This document shows, one piece after another, positions 20,470 through 33,595 of a DNA stretch of 64,000 bases; the first letter of the stretch is position 1; every line of letters begins with the position of its first letter. The position numbers were made by a program, and so were the translations under genes. This stretch comes from Linnemannia schmuckeri (Eukaryota > Mortierellomycota > Mortierellomycetes > Mortierellales > Mortierellaceae): assembly GCA_029449235.1 (NCBI GenBank), contig JANATG010000014.1, positions 434,001-498,000 of the forward strand, in the 5' to 3' direction. The notes under the pieces were generated by a model that searched no databases, was not told the origin of the DNA, and was given only the letters and a program-made list of their open reading frames with translations.

Positions 20470-23400
20470 TTAAGCCGCGGGTGCGGCCTCAGGTGAAGGA
20501 GACACGACGGGCGATGGAGAAACAACTGGCGGAGGAGAAACAACTGGTGGAGGAGAAACAACTGGGGAAGGAGATGGGCTTGGGCTGGGAGTAGGACTTG
20601 GGACAACGACTGGAGGCGATGGAGGCAAGGTGGTTGGCGAAGGAAGAACAGTCTCAGTTGATGAGGGGGGAGACGGGAGAACGGCAGGCGCAGTCGTAAT
20701 GTTGAACTGCTTGTAGAACCAGTCCTTGATCATAGGGAAGTCGGGGCCGACCTTGAGGGTAATGAATCCCGTTTCTGGGTAGACTGAAGCGGTCACAAAG
20801 TCTGGGTACAGGAAGCCTCCCATGGTAGCAAGGGTCGCCTTGGGAGTCCAGTTGACGTACATCTTGTTGAAAGAGCCAGATGCGCCTAGCTTGATAAGGG
20901 TTTCCATGCGCGACACAACAATGGCCGAACTGAGACTATTTGTCCGAAGCTGCATCTTAAAGGTGATGGGGAGCGACTCGCCTGCCTTGACGGTGTACTG
21001 GAAGTTTGGCTGGAACATCAACTGGGTAAAGATATATCCGCCTCCCGTATCGATTGCCATGTGGGATGGATCCCAGGCGGAATAAGACTCAGTGATTTTG
21101 GCGTCGCCAACAATGTTCAAATCGACAAAGTAAGGGCTGGAGACCACGGTGGAAACCTCGACCAGGCCATCGTTCACTGTGGTCGGCAGGACCTTGAGTG
21201 TCCATTCATTGGAGTAAGCCTTCGGAGTGTCGCTTATAAGGAACATAGGCAGGAAAACGCTTTGACGGAGCGATGCCAGTCCAGCGTTCAGTGCGGGGTT
21301 CTTTGTCGACTTGTCATCTGCCCACATGTTGAGAGTGACATTTCGCGTATTCAGGTCTCCGGAAAACTTAGTTGTTTTGGGGTCATCACTGGGAGCGGTG
21401 ACGACATTGACAACAACGTTGTCTCCAGGCACGAGGCGAAGACCCTTGACAAACGCGACTCCGAATCTCTCGTTCTCAGTGAAACCCTCCTGACCTGCAA
21501 CCAGGTACAGATCACCGATGTTGAGGGTGAGCTGACTTGGATTGTAGATGTTGACGGAGCTGCTGACGTCTAGTACCTTATTACCAAGGTTGAAATTGAC
21601 CAACGACAAGAATTTGACGTTGTTGAGACCTTGAAGACCGTCCAAAGGGGCCTTGACATCGATAGGGATGCCCTTGACATCGATCATGCCGAGAGCGCCG
21701 AGGTTCAAAACCGAGTCAGCAGTACCTCGCAGTCCAACTTCATACTTGGTGGCCAGGTTCAAGTCGCTGATAAATTCCGTGTAGATGTCGTGGGACCCGT
21801 CAGCAATGACCAGAGGAGCAGCCTTAGTGACGGTCGAGACCTTCGAGCCTGAAGGCACGGCAGCAGAGTATTCGGTCTTGAGGGTACCTACGACACGACC
21901 CTTGTTGTCCAAGATCTGGACATTCTGGGCAAGCTGCTCGATGGGCGCACCGTTGGCGAAGGGGAGCTTGGTATCGGCAGTGATACTCGAGATGGAGGTG
22001 GGAGCCCAGACGCAGGTATCACAGGCAAAGTCCATCTCCATCGAGTTGATGGCAACCGACGAAATTGGAGGCTCCTGTAGAGGAGGCAGGGCAGTGTTCA
22101 ACAGAAGACTCTTGATCGCAGTGTCCAACCAGGAGACGCCGGGAGCGGCCACACCCTTGGCCTCAAGGGGAGTAGCAACACCAGTCAAGGCGTTGTGGAA
22201 AATGCCCTCGAGGTAAGGCTTCTTGTTGGTACCGTCGGCAGTAATGGTGGCGTTCAGGGCAAAGCTCGAGCTGCTGTGAGGGACTAAGGCCATGTTGTAG
22301 GCAAAGGCTGGTCCGAGGACAACACCATGGAACTGGGTGTTGAACTGCGAGACAGGGATCGTCATACCGATGGTCGAAGGGTTGTCCAACGTAGCGCTGA
22401 TAACCATGTGAAGACCCTCGGCGTCGATCGAGTTGATCACATAGTTCAACAGCTGCAGGCCAGGCAGCTTGTTGAATCCATCGAGGGTCACAGTCTTGGT
22501 CATCGACACACCAGGGAGTGATGCACCCATGGCGTTGACGACAATGCCCGTGGTCGAAATAGTCCACTCGAACTTCTCGTTGTTCAAGGCAAAGCTGGTG
22601 AAATCGGCAAAGGCAGCACCGTCGCTGATGGTGAAGGGGACATTCTTCAGATCCAAAGCAGCACCCTGGTTGGCAATGGCCTTGACAGTCGGCATCGCCA
22701 TGTTTCCGAGTGCCTTGCCATTGTACGAGACAGTGACGGGGTTGGGGAACACAATCTCGGCATCCAAAGGACCGGTCTTGGTGATGGCTCCGACAATGTC
22801 AGTAGAGAAGCTTGTCTCGGTGGGAGCATTGAGAGTAATGGCATCAAAAGCAAGAGCAGAGCCGTTGACAAGGATCTGGGCAATGGGTGTACCGACAACG
22901 GGGATCAGCTTGAGAATCGTCTGGTCAGTGCTAGTGGGGACACCGGTCTGGGTGTAGGGCATCGTCACCTGGTAGTCGCCGACCTTGACAGTGGTGGTCA
23001 TGGTGATGTCGACAACAAGTCCAGTCATAGCCTTGGTGACAAACTCGGCAACGTTGAAGCCGACAAACAGATCTGGTGAAGGGTTGCCGCCGTTCTGGAG
23101 CTCAAGCAGACCGTCAAAGGCAGCAGTGTTCAAGCCGTTCGAGACAGCCTGAGCGCGGATCAAGGTCACAAGGTCGTGGGGGTTGGTGTTCATGACAAGG
23201 GCCGCCGTAATGGTGCCTGCTCCAACTCCGGGGATGACTGGAGGTGTGCCAAAGGTCGAGACTACTGATCCGAGAGCGACGCCATTGAAGGTGATCTTGG
23301 AGTCGATCGACAGGATGGTCATGGGAGGAACAAAGGGATTGTTGACAGTGACCACTGTCTGAGCAAGACCGTCGACAAGCGTAGTGTCGAGGACAACAAG

Positions 23401-25883
23401 CGAAGCACCAGCAAGCAGCTTGGTGGGGAGACCAGGCATCTGGGTGGCAATGTTCAATGCGCCAAAGGCAAGGTTGAGCGACTCGACAGCAGTGCTGGTG
23501 GGGGTGCCGACAATGCTGACAGTGGCACCGGCTCCGCTGGTGTACAGCGTCAGCAGCTCCATACCCTCAGGAGAGGCAGCAGGGTTGATCGACGACGACG
23601 CCTGGATGGTGTTGGCACCAGGGACAATGGCCAGATTAGGCATTGTCACAGTGCCGAGGGCGACACCCTTGTAGACCAGGCTCAGCACAATGTCACCAGC
23701 ACTGAGAGAGATTGATGAGGGGTTGACAATGACAACAGTGATGGCCATGGTCAGCTCAGTAGTAGTACCAGAGACAACCTGAAGCGCAGCGATCGATGGA
23801 GCAGGGTTGGCAAGGCTCTGAAGGCCGCTAAGAGCAGTCGAGGCGTTGAAGGGGATGTTAACCAGATTGACTGTGCCAATCGACGTGTTGGCATAGACCG
23901 AGGCCTGACCGATGACATTGAAGGGGAGATCGGCACCGACAGTCAAGTCGCGGTTGAACTCTTGGAAGGCTGTCTGTGAGACCTGGTCGACAACAAGGGG
24001 GGTCTGCAACAGGTCAAAGGTCAAAGTGCTAGAAGCCATGTTGGAGGTCGAGGGGTTGTAGCTCGAGTTCAGGCTAGCAATAGCAACACCTCCACGGGTG
24101 ATGGTGAACGAGTTGGCGACCTGGGTGAAGGCAATGTTGAAACCAAAGCCGTCAGGAAGAGAGTAATTGGCAATCACTCCAGTGGAGGTGGTGGCAGGCT
24201 GGTAGGCGGTAGGTGGAGTGAAAGTCAAACCCAAAGCACCAAGGTTCAAAGCCTTGATGAGCTGGAGGGGAGCAGGGCTCTGGAGGGGGACAGTCAACTT
24301 GAGCTGCTTCACAGCAGTCGACAGCCACTCGATCGAGTTGACACCGTCAGGCTTGACCTCAAAGCCAGTGGCAATGGTGTCGGTGACCACGTTGCCAATG
24401 TATCGCGACATCATCTCAGACGTGATAGCAAGACCCTCGGGGGTGGACTGGGGGACGAGGTATCCCTTCATGCTCAAGGTCTGAGGGCCACGAACCATGG
24501 TCAAGTTGGACGATGTGACATATCCCATAAGAGTGTCCTTGTAGGAGATGGCGAGTGTGAGAGCACCCATGTACATCTGGATGGCCGAGGGGTTGTTGAC
24601 GGTGGTGTCGATGTTGACGAGGATACCCTTTCCAGTGGGGTCGTCTCCGGGGAGGGAGAACTTTTCGATCTTGATACCCGAGAGACCATGGAACGCTAAA
24701 TGACAGGGATAGAAAAAACAAAAATGGTAGTTAGTATGAATGTCTGAGAAGGTATAGGGATTGTGTGGAGTAGGGTAGGATATGGATGAGAGGAAAGAGA
24801 GGGGGAGAGAGGGAGAGGGAGAGAGAGAGCAAAAGATGCTTACCATTGACAGTGATGTCCTTGTCCAGGTCGAGGTCCTTGACGGTGTGGCCGAGAGCCT
24901 TGACGTTCAGCTTTCCCGAGAGGTGCCACACAAAGGTCTCGGCGTTGAGCATGTAGCTGGTGAACTCTGTGAATGCGGCTGCATCACTGACCTGGAAGCT
25001 GCTCTGCAAGTTCAAAGTACCGTGTCCGCCGCTACATGCCGATAAGAAAGAAGTGGAGAGGAAAACAGTAAGAACGCGTCAGAAGGTTGTAGGTTGATAA
25101 TAGCAAAAAGAAGAATAAAAGACGAGATGACAAATCGAACCCTCCCAAGGCATAAAAAAAGAATACAAAGACCAACAACATCAAGCAACAAAAGTCAAAA
25201 AATCTGAAAGACTACTTACGAAGCGGTGCTTGTGCCAGGGATAACAGTGGTGCCAAGGACCTTGTTGTTCCAGGAGACGGTGACGGTGCCGGGGAAAGAG
25301 ATGTCGGCGTGGAAGGGACCAGTGTTGTCCATCTCTCCGACCATGACAATGTCCATCGAAGTGGCAGAGGGGTTGGTGATGTCCTGTAGATTGAGATGTC
25401 GGGTGAGCAAAATTGATAAATGGAGATGAATGAAAATGGCGAGGAATTTGGTGGCGCAGACAAGGAAGGAAGGGAAGAGTAAAGGGAGGATACAACAGAA
25501 CAGAATAATCCGAGAGGAAGAAAGGTGCAAGTTTAACTGTTAGCGCCTGCGTGGGCGTGTCTTGATTTCTCCTTTCACCTATTGTGTTCGTGACAGAGGC
25601 AGTCAGGAAACTAGAGAACCAGGCACGCAAAGGAACCAGGAAGGAGACTTACAATTTGAGAAAAGCTGATGGTGGCCTTGTTCATGAGGCCCTGAGCAAT
25701 CTTGGGCATGATCACATAGAGAGCCAGGACGACAGCAATAATGATACCAATGATGGTCGTGGGGATGCAGCAGATCCAGAACTTGCGACGGCGATAGAAC
25801 TTGGGGCGGTTGGGCTGCTTGACATCCTCATACTCGTCAAACTCGTCGTGCTGGTCATCCTCTTCACGGATATCGAAAGCCAT
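20470..25883 (-). CDS. giant single-pass membrane protein with repeated LEA2/DUF3712-like modules
   Basis: Four exons on the minus strand (25653-25883, 25220-25383, 24844-25031, 20470-24695) join to 1,602 residues. The N-terminus is acidic then basic (MAFDIREEDDQHDEF ... KFYRRRKFW), followed by one membrane span at about 36-60 (CCIPTTIIGIIIAVVLALYV), suggesting a short cytosolic tail and a large lumenal or extracellular part. The body repeats a module with NPS-type turns and a YKG-LG strand pair (NNPSAIQMYMGALTLAISY; NPSSISLSAGDIVLSLVYKG; NPSTIGMTIPVSQF; NPSQLTLNIGDLYLV), at least six times, as in LEA2/WHy and fungal DUF3712 proteins. The last ~65 residues are Pro/Ser-rich (SPSPSPSPVVSPPPVV). 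Yeast Tag1 has a broadly similar plan, but orthology is not claimed. A decayed 3' copy lies at 48.5-49.6 kb. Molecular function is unknown. Confidence 0.9.
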
Positions 25884-26215
25884 GACGAAAGACTACTAGA
25901 TTAGAGGAAAGTATAAAGCGGTGAAAGTAACGGATACAAGTGGTGTCGAGAGGTGAGTGGGGCCTCAGAGGGTATGGAAGGAATGGAGAGTAAGAGGGCG
26001 TGATGAAGGAGTGGGGAAAAGGGGAGGGGGAGAGAAGGAGGGAGAGGGAAGGAAGCCGTTGGAGCGGTCGAAGAGAGGAAGGAGAGAGGAAGGAGAGAGG
26101 AAGGAGAAAGGAAGAAGGATGAAGGAGAGAAAGGAGAGGAAAGGCTTTGTCGACGCTGAGCGAGGAGAGGGAAGCGAAAGAATCGAGAGGAAAGAGTGGT
26201 CAAAGGGCAATGGTT
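25884..26215 (-). promoter_or_regulatory. pyrimidine-rich upstream region/leader of the LEA2-like gene
   Basis: On the minus strand this is C/T-rich with reiterated CTCTCCTTCC blocks (about 26060-26140) and ends just before the start codon at 25883. It resembles the leaders of the lectin and F-box genes. The long plus-strand frame through it (Lys/Glu/Arg/Gly only) is a compositional artefact. Confidence 0.4.
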
Positions 26216-29200
26216 TTTATACCACGACGTCTCTGTTGACTGGACTGAATACTAGCATTCTATTTAAACTGCTTTTGATCAGATTTTCGCTACATAATCA
26301 TGCACCTTAGATAAGGGTGTCTTTCGCACTGCATCAATTCTTCTCCATCAATTTATCACCCTTTTCATATTTTTTCTCTCGTTACTCCTTTCACCTCGGC
26401 GATTCACTCAAACCCATTCTCGCTAAAATTTTCTCATGTGGCGGTGTGTCTCCGTATCGTTTTCATTATCAGCGTCAAAAAGAAGGCAGAGGGTGTTTGA
26501 TACCGCAACGGTTTCTTCTCCGTAGTCAAACCAAGGGGCTTTCTGGTATCGCACCCAGTGAAAGCAAATGAGATTATTGAGCAGATTATGTGCCTACATA
26601 GGACAACACTGACGAGGCCGACTCGTAATGGATGTGGACCAAATATTTTTCTGGAATGTGATCGCAGGACTTGAAAAGAGAGACTGAGTGAATGCCCGAC
26701 TTCCTATGATGTTCCTGCATGGAGCAAAGAGTTCAGTGTCAGCTTTGTAAAGTGTACTTCCACTGCGTATGTATTATTTTTACCTTACGTCTTTACGCAC
26801 ACGTATCTCCGACCGATGCTTTACGCTCTCTCCTTCCTTTCTTAGTGCCTTTTTTTTCTTTCTCGCCTCCACCTCTCGCCTTGTTTGTGGAGAAGAATAT
26901 ACAAACTTAATCAGCGACTATGCTCCTTTCTGCACTAAAATGCCCCCTCTCAGTCTTCTCCCTCTCCCTCTCTGTCAATTCCTTTTCTTTCGGCAGCCTT
27001 CTCCACAATACGCGGCGCATACAGGTTGACTTCTTGCATCAGGTGCGCAAATGATTTGAATAACTGTCTGTCGTTGGAATCGACATGCTTATCCCGTTTT
27101 TACTTCCTCACTCTCATTCATCTCTTGGGCACTAATTTCGTCAACTTACATTTTGCATCCATAGATCTGTCTACACTACACCCTACCTTCAATCAATTGA
27201 CAACCTCTGTATTTTTCAGGCACAGCGGTTGGCGATGTTTGTTTGTTGTTTGTTTCTTATTCAAAAGTGAGTCGTTTACGCCTCTAAGGAAGAGAGATAT
27301 TTACTAGAGAAATGACTGAGGAGCAGAGGTAATTGGCGACAAAAATAGAAGGCTGGCGTTCACCATGTGCAAGCAGAACTGTATATTTGTTGTTTTGTTT
27401 TCTGTTTTTCCCTTTCACTTTTTGGCCTGCGGAATGGTTGGCCTACAGAAGAAAGAAACATAATCGAAAAAAAGCGAGACCAAATCACACCAAACTTTAA
27501 ACAAAATGGCTACGGAGGCGAGAGACGCTTTTCCGACTTTTCCAGCTCTATATGCTGTTCCTTTTCCCTTCTTCTTCCTCACCGCCCTTTGTGCTCACAA
27601 GCACCCACTAACAATACGCCAAGGCCACATTTTCATTTATGGCAGCTTGCTGCTACTGTCCTAGAGGTAAATGAATAGACCATGACTAACGGGCAATTTT
27701 CACAACAATAACGCCTGCTTGTTTTCATATGAACGCAACATGGGTGAGGAAAGAGAAAGAGGAGAATAAACATATTGCTGGACTACAGTATGCAACAGTT
27801 TGCGAGCACAAGAAAAAAAAGAAATCGCATGATTTTTTTCATTCGAAAAAAGTACGTGCATTGTTCAGGTAAAATGGAACAGCGGACGGCGTCTCACTGG
27901 AAAAGGAAGAAGAAAGACAAAAGTCGAGGGAAGAGACAGAGAGCGGAGACAGAGAACGGAGACAGCACAGAGATAGCGTATATGTGCGTGTAGAATGAGA
28001 GAAAAGGAAGAGCGTTTTGTTTGTGCAACACACAATAATTTTAGTTTGATTTTTTTTCTCTTGCACTCCTCTAAAACCTCCCTCGTCTTCCTTTCATCTC
28101 TTTACGCCCACATATTCTAGGGAGTGTAAACAAACAGCCCATATACAGAGGTGGGTGGGCAAGTGGCCCATCGTGTGGTCCATGTGTAGTTCTTTCTCCT
28201 TCCAGATGCGATTTGGCTCCCTTTCTTGCGTTCATCACTCGGTCATTAATGTTTCTGTTCAGGGATATACTCCTACAGGGACCGTCATGGAATTACTTAT
28301 TATTTCTGTTGCATGGACTTCCCTATTTTCCGTTCTCAGAGAGGAAAAATATTGACAGGCAACCACAAATGAACAAGCTATACTCACTCATGGAGATGCA
28401 AGATGGGAGTAGAAAGAGTGAGGAAATGAATGTCTAATTTTTGATAGTACCAAAGATGTATTTCGCTTTTATCAGTTTTTGTCACTTTGAATGCCCTGTG
28501 CCTTGGACCTGAGAGCACTGTCCCCCTTGTGTATGTATTTCTTCGTTGGTATCTATTCTATCCCCTCCTGTCTGACCCTCTCTCACCCACACTTACTGCA
28601 CGCATGCTATCCATGCTTTTTCGACTGTGTGCGTGCCATCCCGCCCTCCCTCATTGGGCGCAACCGTTAGTATGGAATACTTTGAAAGGAAATGACACAC
28701 ATATCAAGCAGATTCACTTCAGTGGTAACGAAAGGATGCTCGAGGAAGAAAATAAAGAAGTTGTGATGTATGTCTGCATGCAGCGCATGACTGACTCGCA
28801 CAATTATAAACACAGACGGCAGGTTATATTCGCACAGCATCTCTTAAAAAGGAGAATGAAAACAAGAGGAAATGAAAAAGTGAAGGTATGAACGAATACA
28901 CCCACTATTCTTTTGGGTGTCGGGGAGGGAAAAGAGGAGGTTCAAGCGTTGGCTAGGTCTGCATAGTGTGGAGTGCGAGAGTTTTGTTTCTTTAAGAGTG
29001 GAATTGGAAAGGCAATATGGCGCGCGAGTCAGCGTGTTTGCAATCAGACAAGAGAGAGTCTAGCAGAGCACCTCCATCCCGTGTCAAGTACACTTGAGCA
29101 GTAAGGAAGCAAGAGGAGAGTTGGCCTTCACCCCTAACTGATAGAGTTCCATCTCCAGTGGGAGGGAAGGCGGAGAAACAAAAACAAGGTGAAAGGGAAA

Positions 29201-30940
29201 GTGGGGGCATAGATAGAGGCACAGACAGGGGCACTGGTATTGGAGGCAACATCTCCGCTGTGGAAAGTGAAGGTATTTACCACATATAACGAGAGGAAGA
29301 AAAGAAACAGGAAAAGAAGCGAGAGAAGAAGGGGGAAAAGAATCGAAATTGCGAGCAACGCGAGAGCCCTCCTTTGGTGTGAATTTTCCTCTTTTTCGCT
29401 GTTGCGATTAAGAATGGCGCCTCTGTCTCTCCTGAGTAATGTCTGTTGACCTGTTCATGGCCTGTTGCCCGTTGCTGTCTTGCTCCCTGTTTAACTATGC
29501 TGAGGCACCATATGAATGCAGCGCACTTCTTCCTCTCTTCGCTCTCATTCTGGGTCTATCATGTCCCCTTAAACATACATACCAGCATGGACGAGAATTA
29601 TGACCGAGCCCCAGAAATGGAGAAGGGCAGAGGTGAAAGAGATTAATTTGCATCGTGGAAGAGAGAGACAGCGATGCGGTTGTATTTTCCGATCGATCGA
29701 GTGGATGTTGTGCACTTCGCTCGAAGTCAGGAGGCATCTTCTGTTTCCTCTCGCACTAGTCAATCGCCAGAATTTTATTAGCCATTTGCCTTTGTCTATG
29801 TATTCTCTCCCAAGGCCCTTGGATCCTTCTTTGTACCCAACTCGTTGGACGTTAGGCAATGTGTTACTTCTGACAGAGTTGTGAATAATCGCATATCTTA
29901 TGGTATAGACCAAAGTACAGGTAGCATGCATGAAGTTATGTACATACAGGAGCGAGAGAGATCAGCACATGTCACACGTTTGTATGCAAATTCAGAAATG
30001 AATGAGCAAGGAAAAAAAATTCACAGACATTGTAGGTCTTACCGAGGACTTAAAAAACCATGGTTACATCCGGTTGCATGAATGACACGACTTAAATTAC
30101 GCTTACTACGAAGAGAAGAAATTTTGCGCTGCTTTCATAACCTTCCCTGAAGTTAACAGAAGATGAAAATAACCCGAGTTCAGACCATACTAGTGCAGCA
30201 CCCTAGTACCTATTTTGGCAAGCGAGGTCTGTCCTTCCGTCCAAACCCCTTGGACGAGATGGACTAATTTCATTCTCAACGCGCCTTAATATTCTCTTTC
30301 TTTACAATGATGAAAGTGCCGTTCAAAGAGTTGAAGCAGGGGTGTCACCGCTCTAAGCCCCCCCACCCAACGATCGAAGTGCAGTGTGAAGGTGAAGAGT
30401 ACTTGGTATTTTCTCCACAAATAAGACCCATCGCTAGTGAATGACGTTATTTTACCACTTCAAACGATATTTTAGCCTGTTTGTTCGCTGTGCATTCTTC
30501 GCCATGGGTGCTTCAGACCCATGCCATGTCCTCGACAAGACTGCAACATGAGAGAGACCCGAGTTCATGTTTCCTCACCTTCCTCTCACTTCCCTCCCCT
30601 ATACAAAATAGGGATCCTTGGTCGCCCAATCACGGCTGATTCCTGGGAAAAGAGTGCGCAAAAACGATTTGCTCTATCCGGTTGTGTACAGTACCTCTTG
30701 ATGGGTGAAAAATCTCAGGCACAATTTTCCACTCACCTGTTATTTGTGTATCCGCGAGAGACGAACGGTGTATTGCGTCCACTCTGTTTTTTTTTGGGTT
30801 ATATCTGCTTCGCCTGTGTGTCAATTATATCTCTAGGCAAGTGAAGCAAACTAACATTAAAACAATAGCAAAAAAGGGAGTAGTTTTTAATACATGCGAT
30901 GTGCGCCTTTTTAGCTTATTTTTATGACCCACGTTTTCTT
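26216..30940. other. 4.7 kb without a supportable gene
   Basis: Only scattered frames of up to 134 codons (28487-28891), all without recognisable motifs, splice-consistent neighbours or convincing codon bias. I see no RNA gene or transposon end. It could hold decayed repeats too old to recognise. Confidence 0.45.
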
Positions 30941-31065
30941 ACAGGGAGTGTAAGAATTTTACTTGACAGTCCCGAAGAGTATTCAATAAGTAGAAGTCTA
31001 CATGTAGAAGACCGCAATGGCCCCTTTGATAAGCTCCTTTCCCCTTCTTTTCCGCTGCAGATGAT

Positions 31066-32196
31066 ATGTCTGGATCGTCGGGCACCACGGAGGCCCCCCC
31101 TCCCCCCTCACGGCAGCTACGCCAATGCTCTAAAAATCAATTTGACAATCTCCTTGACTCAACCCTCAATCTCAGCACTGCCAACGGCGCAAGCCTATCC
31201 CCTATATCAGCATCAATGCGCAACAAACCCTCAGTTCACTTGCTTTTCATCGTCCCTTTCCTTAACTAACAAGAATTTGACAAAGCAATCTCCCAACATG
31301 GTTCTGTCCTGGGATCAAACAGGATTCGCCACCCCACCAACAAAACCAGGAGATCCACGAGGTCTTCTTCCAGGACCAACAGGATGCTGACTCAGCCATC
31401 GAAGACGGTGTCGAATTCCCTAAGGTGGGAACAGTCCTCGCTCTTACGCTGCCGACACCAAACATCAGGAAATCAAGCTCAACATTAGAGAGGTCCCAAC
31501 TGGCCTGACCAGGATTGAACTCGCACGCGAACTGCACCATACCCTGTCCCGGTACGGAAAGGTCAAGGTCCTGGAAGATATCTCTCCTCGGGTGCTGGAA
31601 TTTTCCATGGGGAAGCTATGGCCATTCTTACCCGCGACGTCCGTTCCAACTACGCCGAACTTCACAGGATTATCCAATTTGCCAGCGACGACGAGATGAC
31701 GGTGCACCTGTCGTGGTACAGCTGTCCTCCTTTTTGTCATTTTTGCAAAACAGAGGGACGCATTCGCGAGACTTGCCCCAGACTCCGGCGTTTTCTTTTC
31801 TGCTCCAACTACCGCCAAAACGGACATTCGGCCACCAACTGCAGAACCACCCTGTCTGACAATAACGACCCCAACAGCGAAGAGGTCGAAAAAGTTTTCA
31901 ACGAACTAAGCGAAACCAATAACAGCAACACCAACAACAACAACACCAACAAAGCCACCACCACCACCACCACTAACAACAACAACAAGAACAAGAACAA
32001 CAACAACTTCGACATTAGTAACACCAACCCCGTCAACGAGGAGGATTCATCTGAATCGGCTGAAGAAACATCCAAGTCTGGCTCAATTGAAGAGACTAAA
32101 AACTCTGCCGACGACGAGGAGGAGGATGATGATTCTGAGGACGATCCAGACTATGAGCCTCCAGAGGATAGCAAGGACGACGAGGACCACAGCTGA
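31066..32196 (+). pseudogene. LINE ORF1-like protein, broken, with degenerate zinc knuckles
   Basis: Pieces lie in different frames: MSGSSGTTEAPPPPSRQ at 31066, EFDKAISQHGS near 31275, and LNIREVPTGLTRIELARELH near 31477 (RNA-binding-like). The longest piece (31618-32196) carries CHFCKTEGRIRETC and CSNYRQNGHSATNC. These look like two CCHC knuckles in which the His of the first is Arg and the second Cys of the second is Tyr. It then runs into Asn/Thr-rich and Asp/Glu-rich tails. ORF1 proteins of LINEs bind the element RNA. A downstream acidic/Lys-rich frame (32215-32451) may be the displaced end. Confidence 0.7.
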
Positions 32197-32454
32197 ACAG
32201 GGGAGGAAACAGATATGGACAGCAGCCAGGAGGAGGAGGAAGAAGAAAAGGCTGAGAGTATGGAAGGAGTAGTGGAGGCAAAGAGCACGGAAGAGGAGGA
32301 TGTAAACATGACAGAACAAAAGGAAGCAGCATCTAAGAGCAGGAAGAGCAAAAAGGACAGCAACAAGGGGGAAAGCAAGGTTCCCAGAAGCAGTGGCAGG
32401 ATCAGGAGGATAAGCCAGACAGCAACAACCGCTAAGCCCAGATCAAATTAATGT

Positions 32455-33330
32455 GTGACACAACCAATCACCAATACGCGATCTAACACACAATCCATTG
32501 AAAAAAAGACTGACCCAACCAAACGACAATTATTCCACAAACACCTCTCAACACTCAACCACCCCATCCTGGCCCTCACAGAAACGGGAGTAGAACGGGA
32601 CACGGACACCACATACCTTGACAACTCTCTTCATGCCCACACATCAATCTGGACCAAGCGAGCGGGCCTCCTCACTCACCCCGACCTTAGTATCACCTCC
32701 TTTTCGGTCAAAGCAGAGGACAGCGTGATTATTGCTGAAGTCACCAACAAGAACCTTTCCTTCGAGGCGACTGTCTGCGTGATCTATGCCTTTGCAGATG
32801 CAACAAGAAAGAATCCATTGCTCACTTCTCTACTACAACTACCTTTTTTTCACCAACCTACCCATCAACTCCATCATTCTTGGTGATCTCAACTACCACC
32901 ACGCAGAACATCACAGTGCTCCGGTGGATTGGATACGCTGGATGTCAACACAGATGGTGGATTGCATGATAGAGCCACAACAACCCCCACTACACACCTT
33001 CTACGGAAACAACACACTCACTACTATCGATTATATTTGCCTCGCCAGCCCTTGCGTCCTCTCTTACCCATCCCAGCAACGCCCGACTGCCGGATGACTG
33101 GGCCGGCCATTGTCTCTTATCATGCTCCATCAGCGTTCCTCCTACTATCCGAGTTGGCGCTGGATACTGGAGACTCAACAAATCCATCCTTGAGCACAAC
33201 AATTTCCATCAACAACTTACATCGACACTAGACGCTGCTGCTACCCCCCTTGGCGAGGAGATGATACAAAAATACTGGGATCGATTAAATGAGGAGGTGC
33301 AGGTAACCTGCAGGCGGTACAACACCAGAT
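32455..33330 (+). pseudogene. LINE apurinic-type endonuclease region, broken
   Basis: The frame from 32455 contains HPILALTETGVERD and WTKRAGLLTH, consistent with the N-terminal half of an exonuclease-endonuclease-phosphatase domain (the catalytic Glu would be the E of LTET). After a frame shift near 32810, the sequence NSIILGDLNYHHAEHH (the GDLN motif) and TIDYICLASP (DYI motif) follow in another frame. The typical SDH end of the domain is not seen intact. In LINEs this enzyme nicks the target DNA. The broken frame means no functional product. Confidence 0.75.
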
Positions 33331-33583
33331 GGCAAAAATGAAGAAGGGACAAGAAACGGCAACATACAAAAAACGACAAATCATTATCGAGACCATGGCC
33401 TCACAACCTCGACAATCACAAACCTATCAGGAACATAAGGAAAGCTTGGAGGAACTGGAGCTGGAGCTGGACCAGGAGATGAGATCCACAGCAGAAGATC
33501 TAGCCATCAGAGCGGGCATGCGATGGAGGGAGCAGGGCGAGGCCAGCACAAAGTATTTTTATCGTCAACTCACAGAGCGCTGA
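33329..33583 (+). pseudogene. LINE linker between endonuclease and reverse transcriptase
   Basis: A Lys/Glu/Gln-rich helical frame (MAKMKKGQETATYKKRQ ... LELELDQEM) ends RAGMRWREQGEASTKYFYRQ, the segment typically found just before the reverse transcriptase in LINE ORF2 (W-EGEK-T-YF type). It is separated from the following part by a stop at 33581. Confidence 0.65.
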
Positions 33584-33595
33584 AACAAAACAACC

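Noticed and set aside
25957..26310. 117-codon Lys/Glu/Arg/Gly frame
   Set aside because: Purine-rich antisense of a CT-rich leader; not protein-like.
28487..28891. 134-codon plus-strand frame
   Set aside because: No recognisable motif, no start context or splice partners; length is within chance expectation for this composition.
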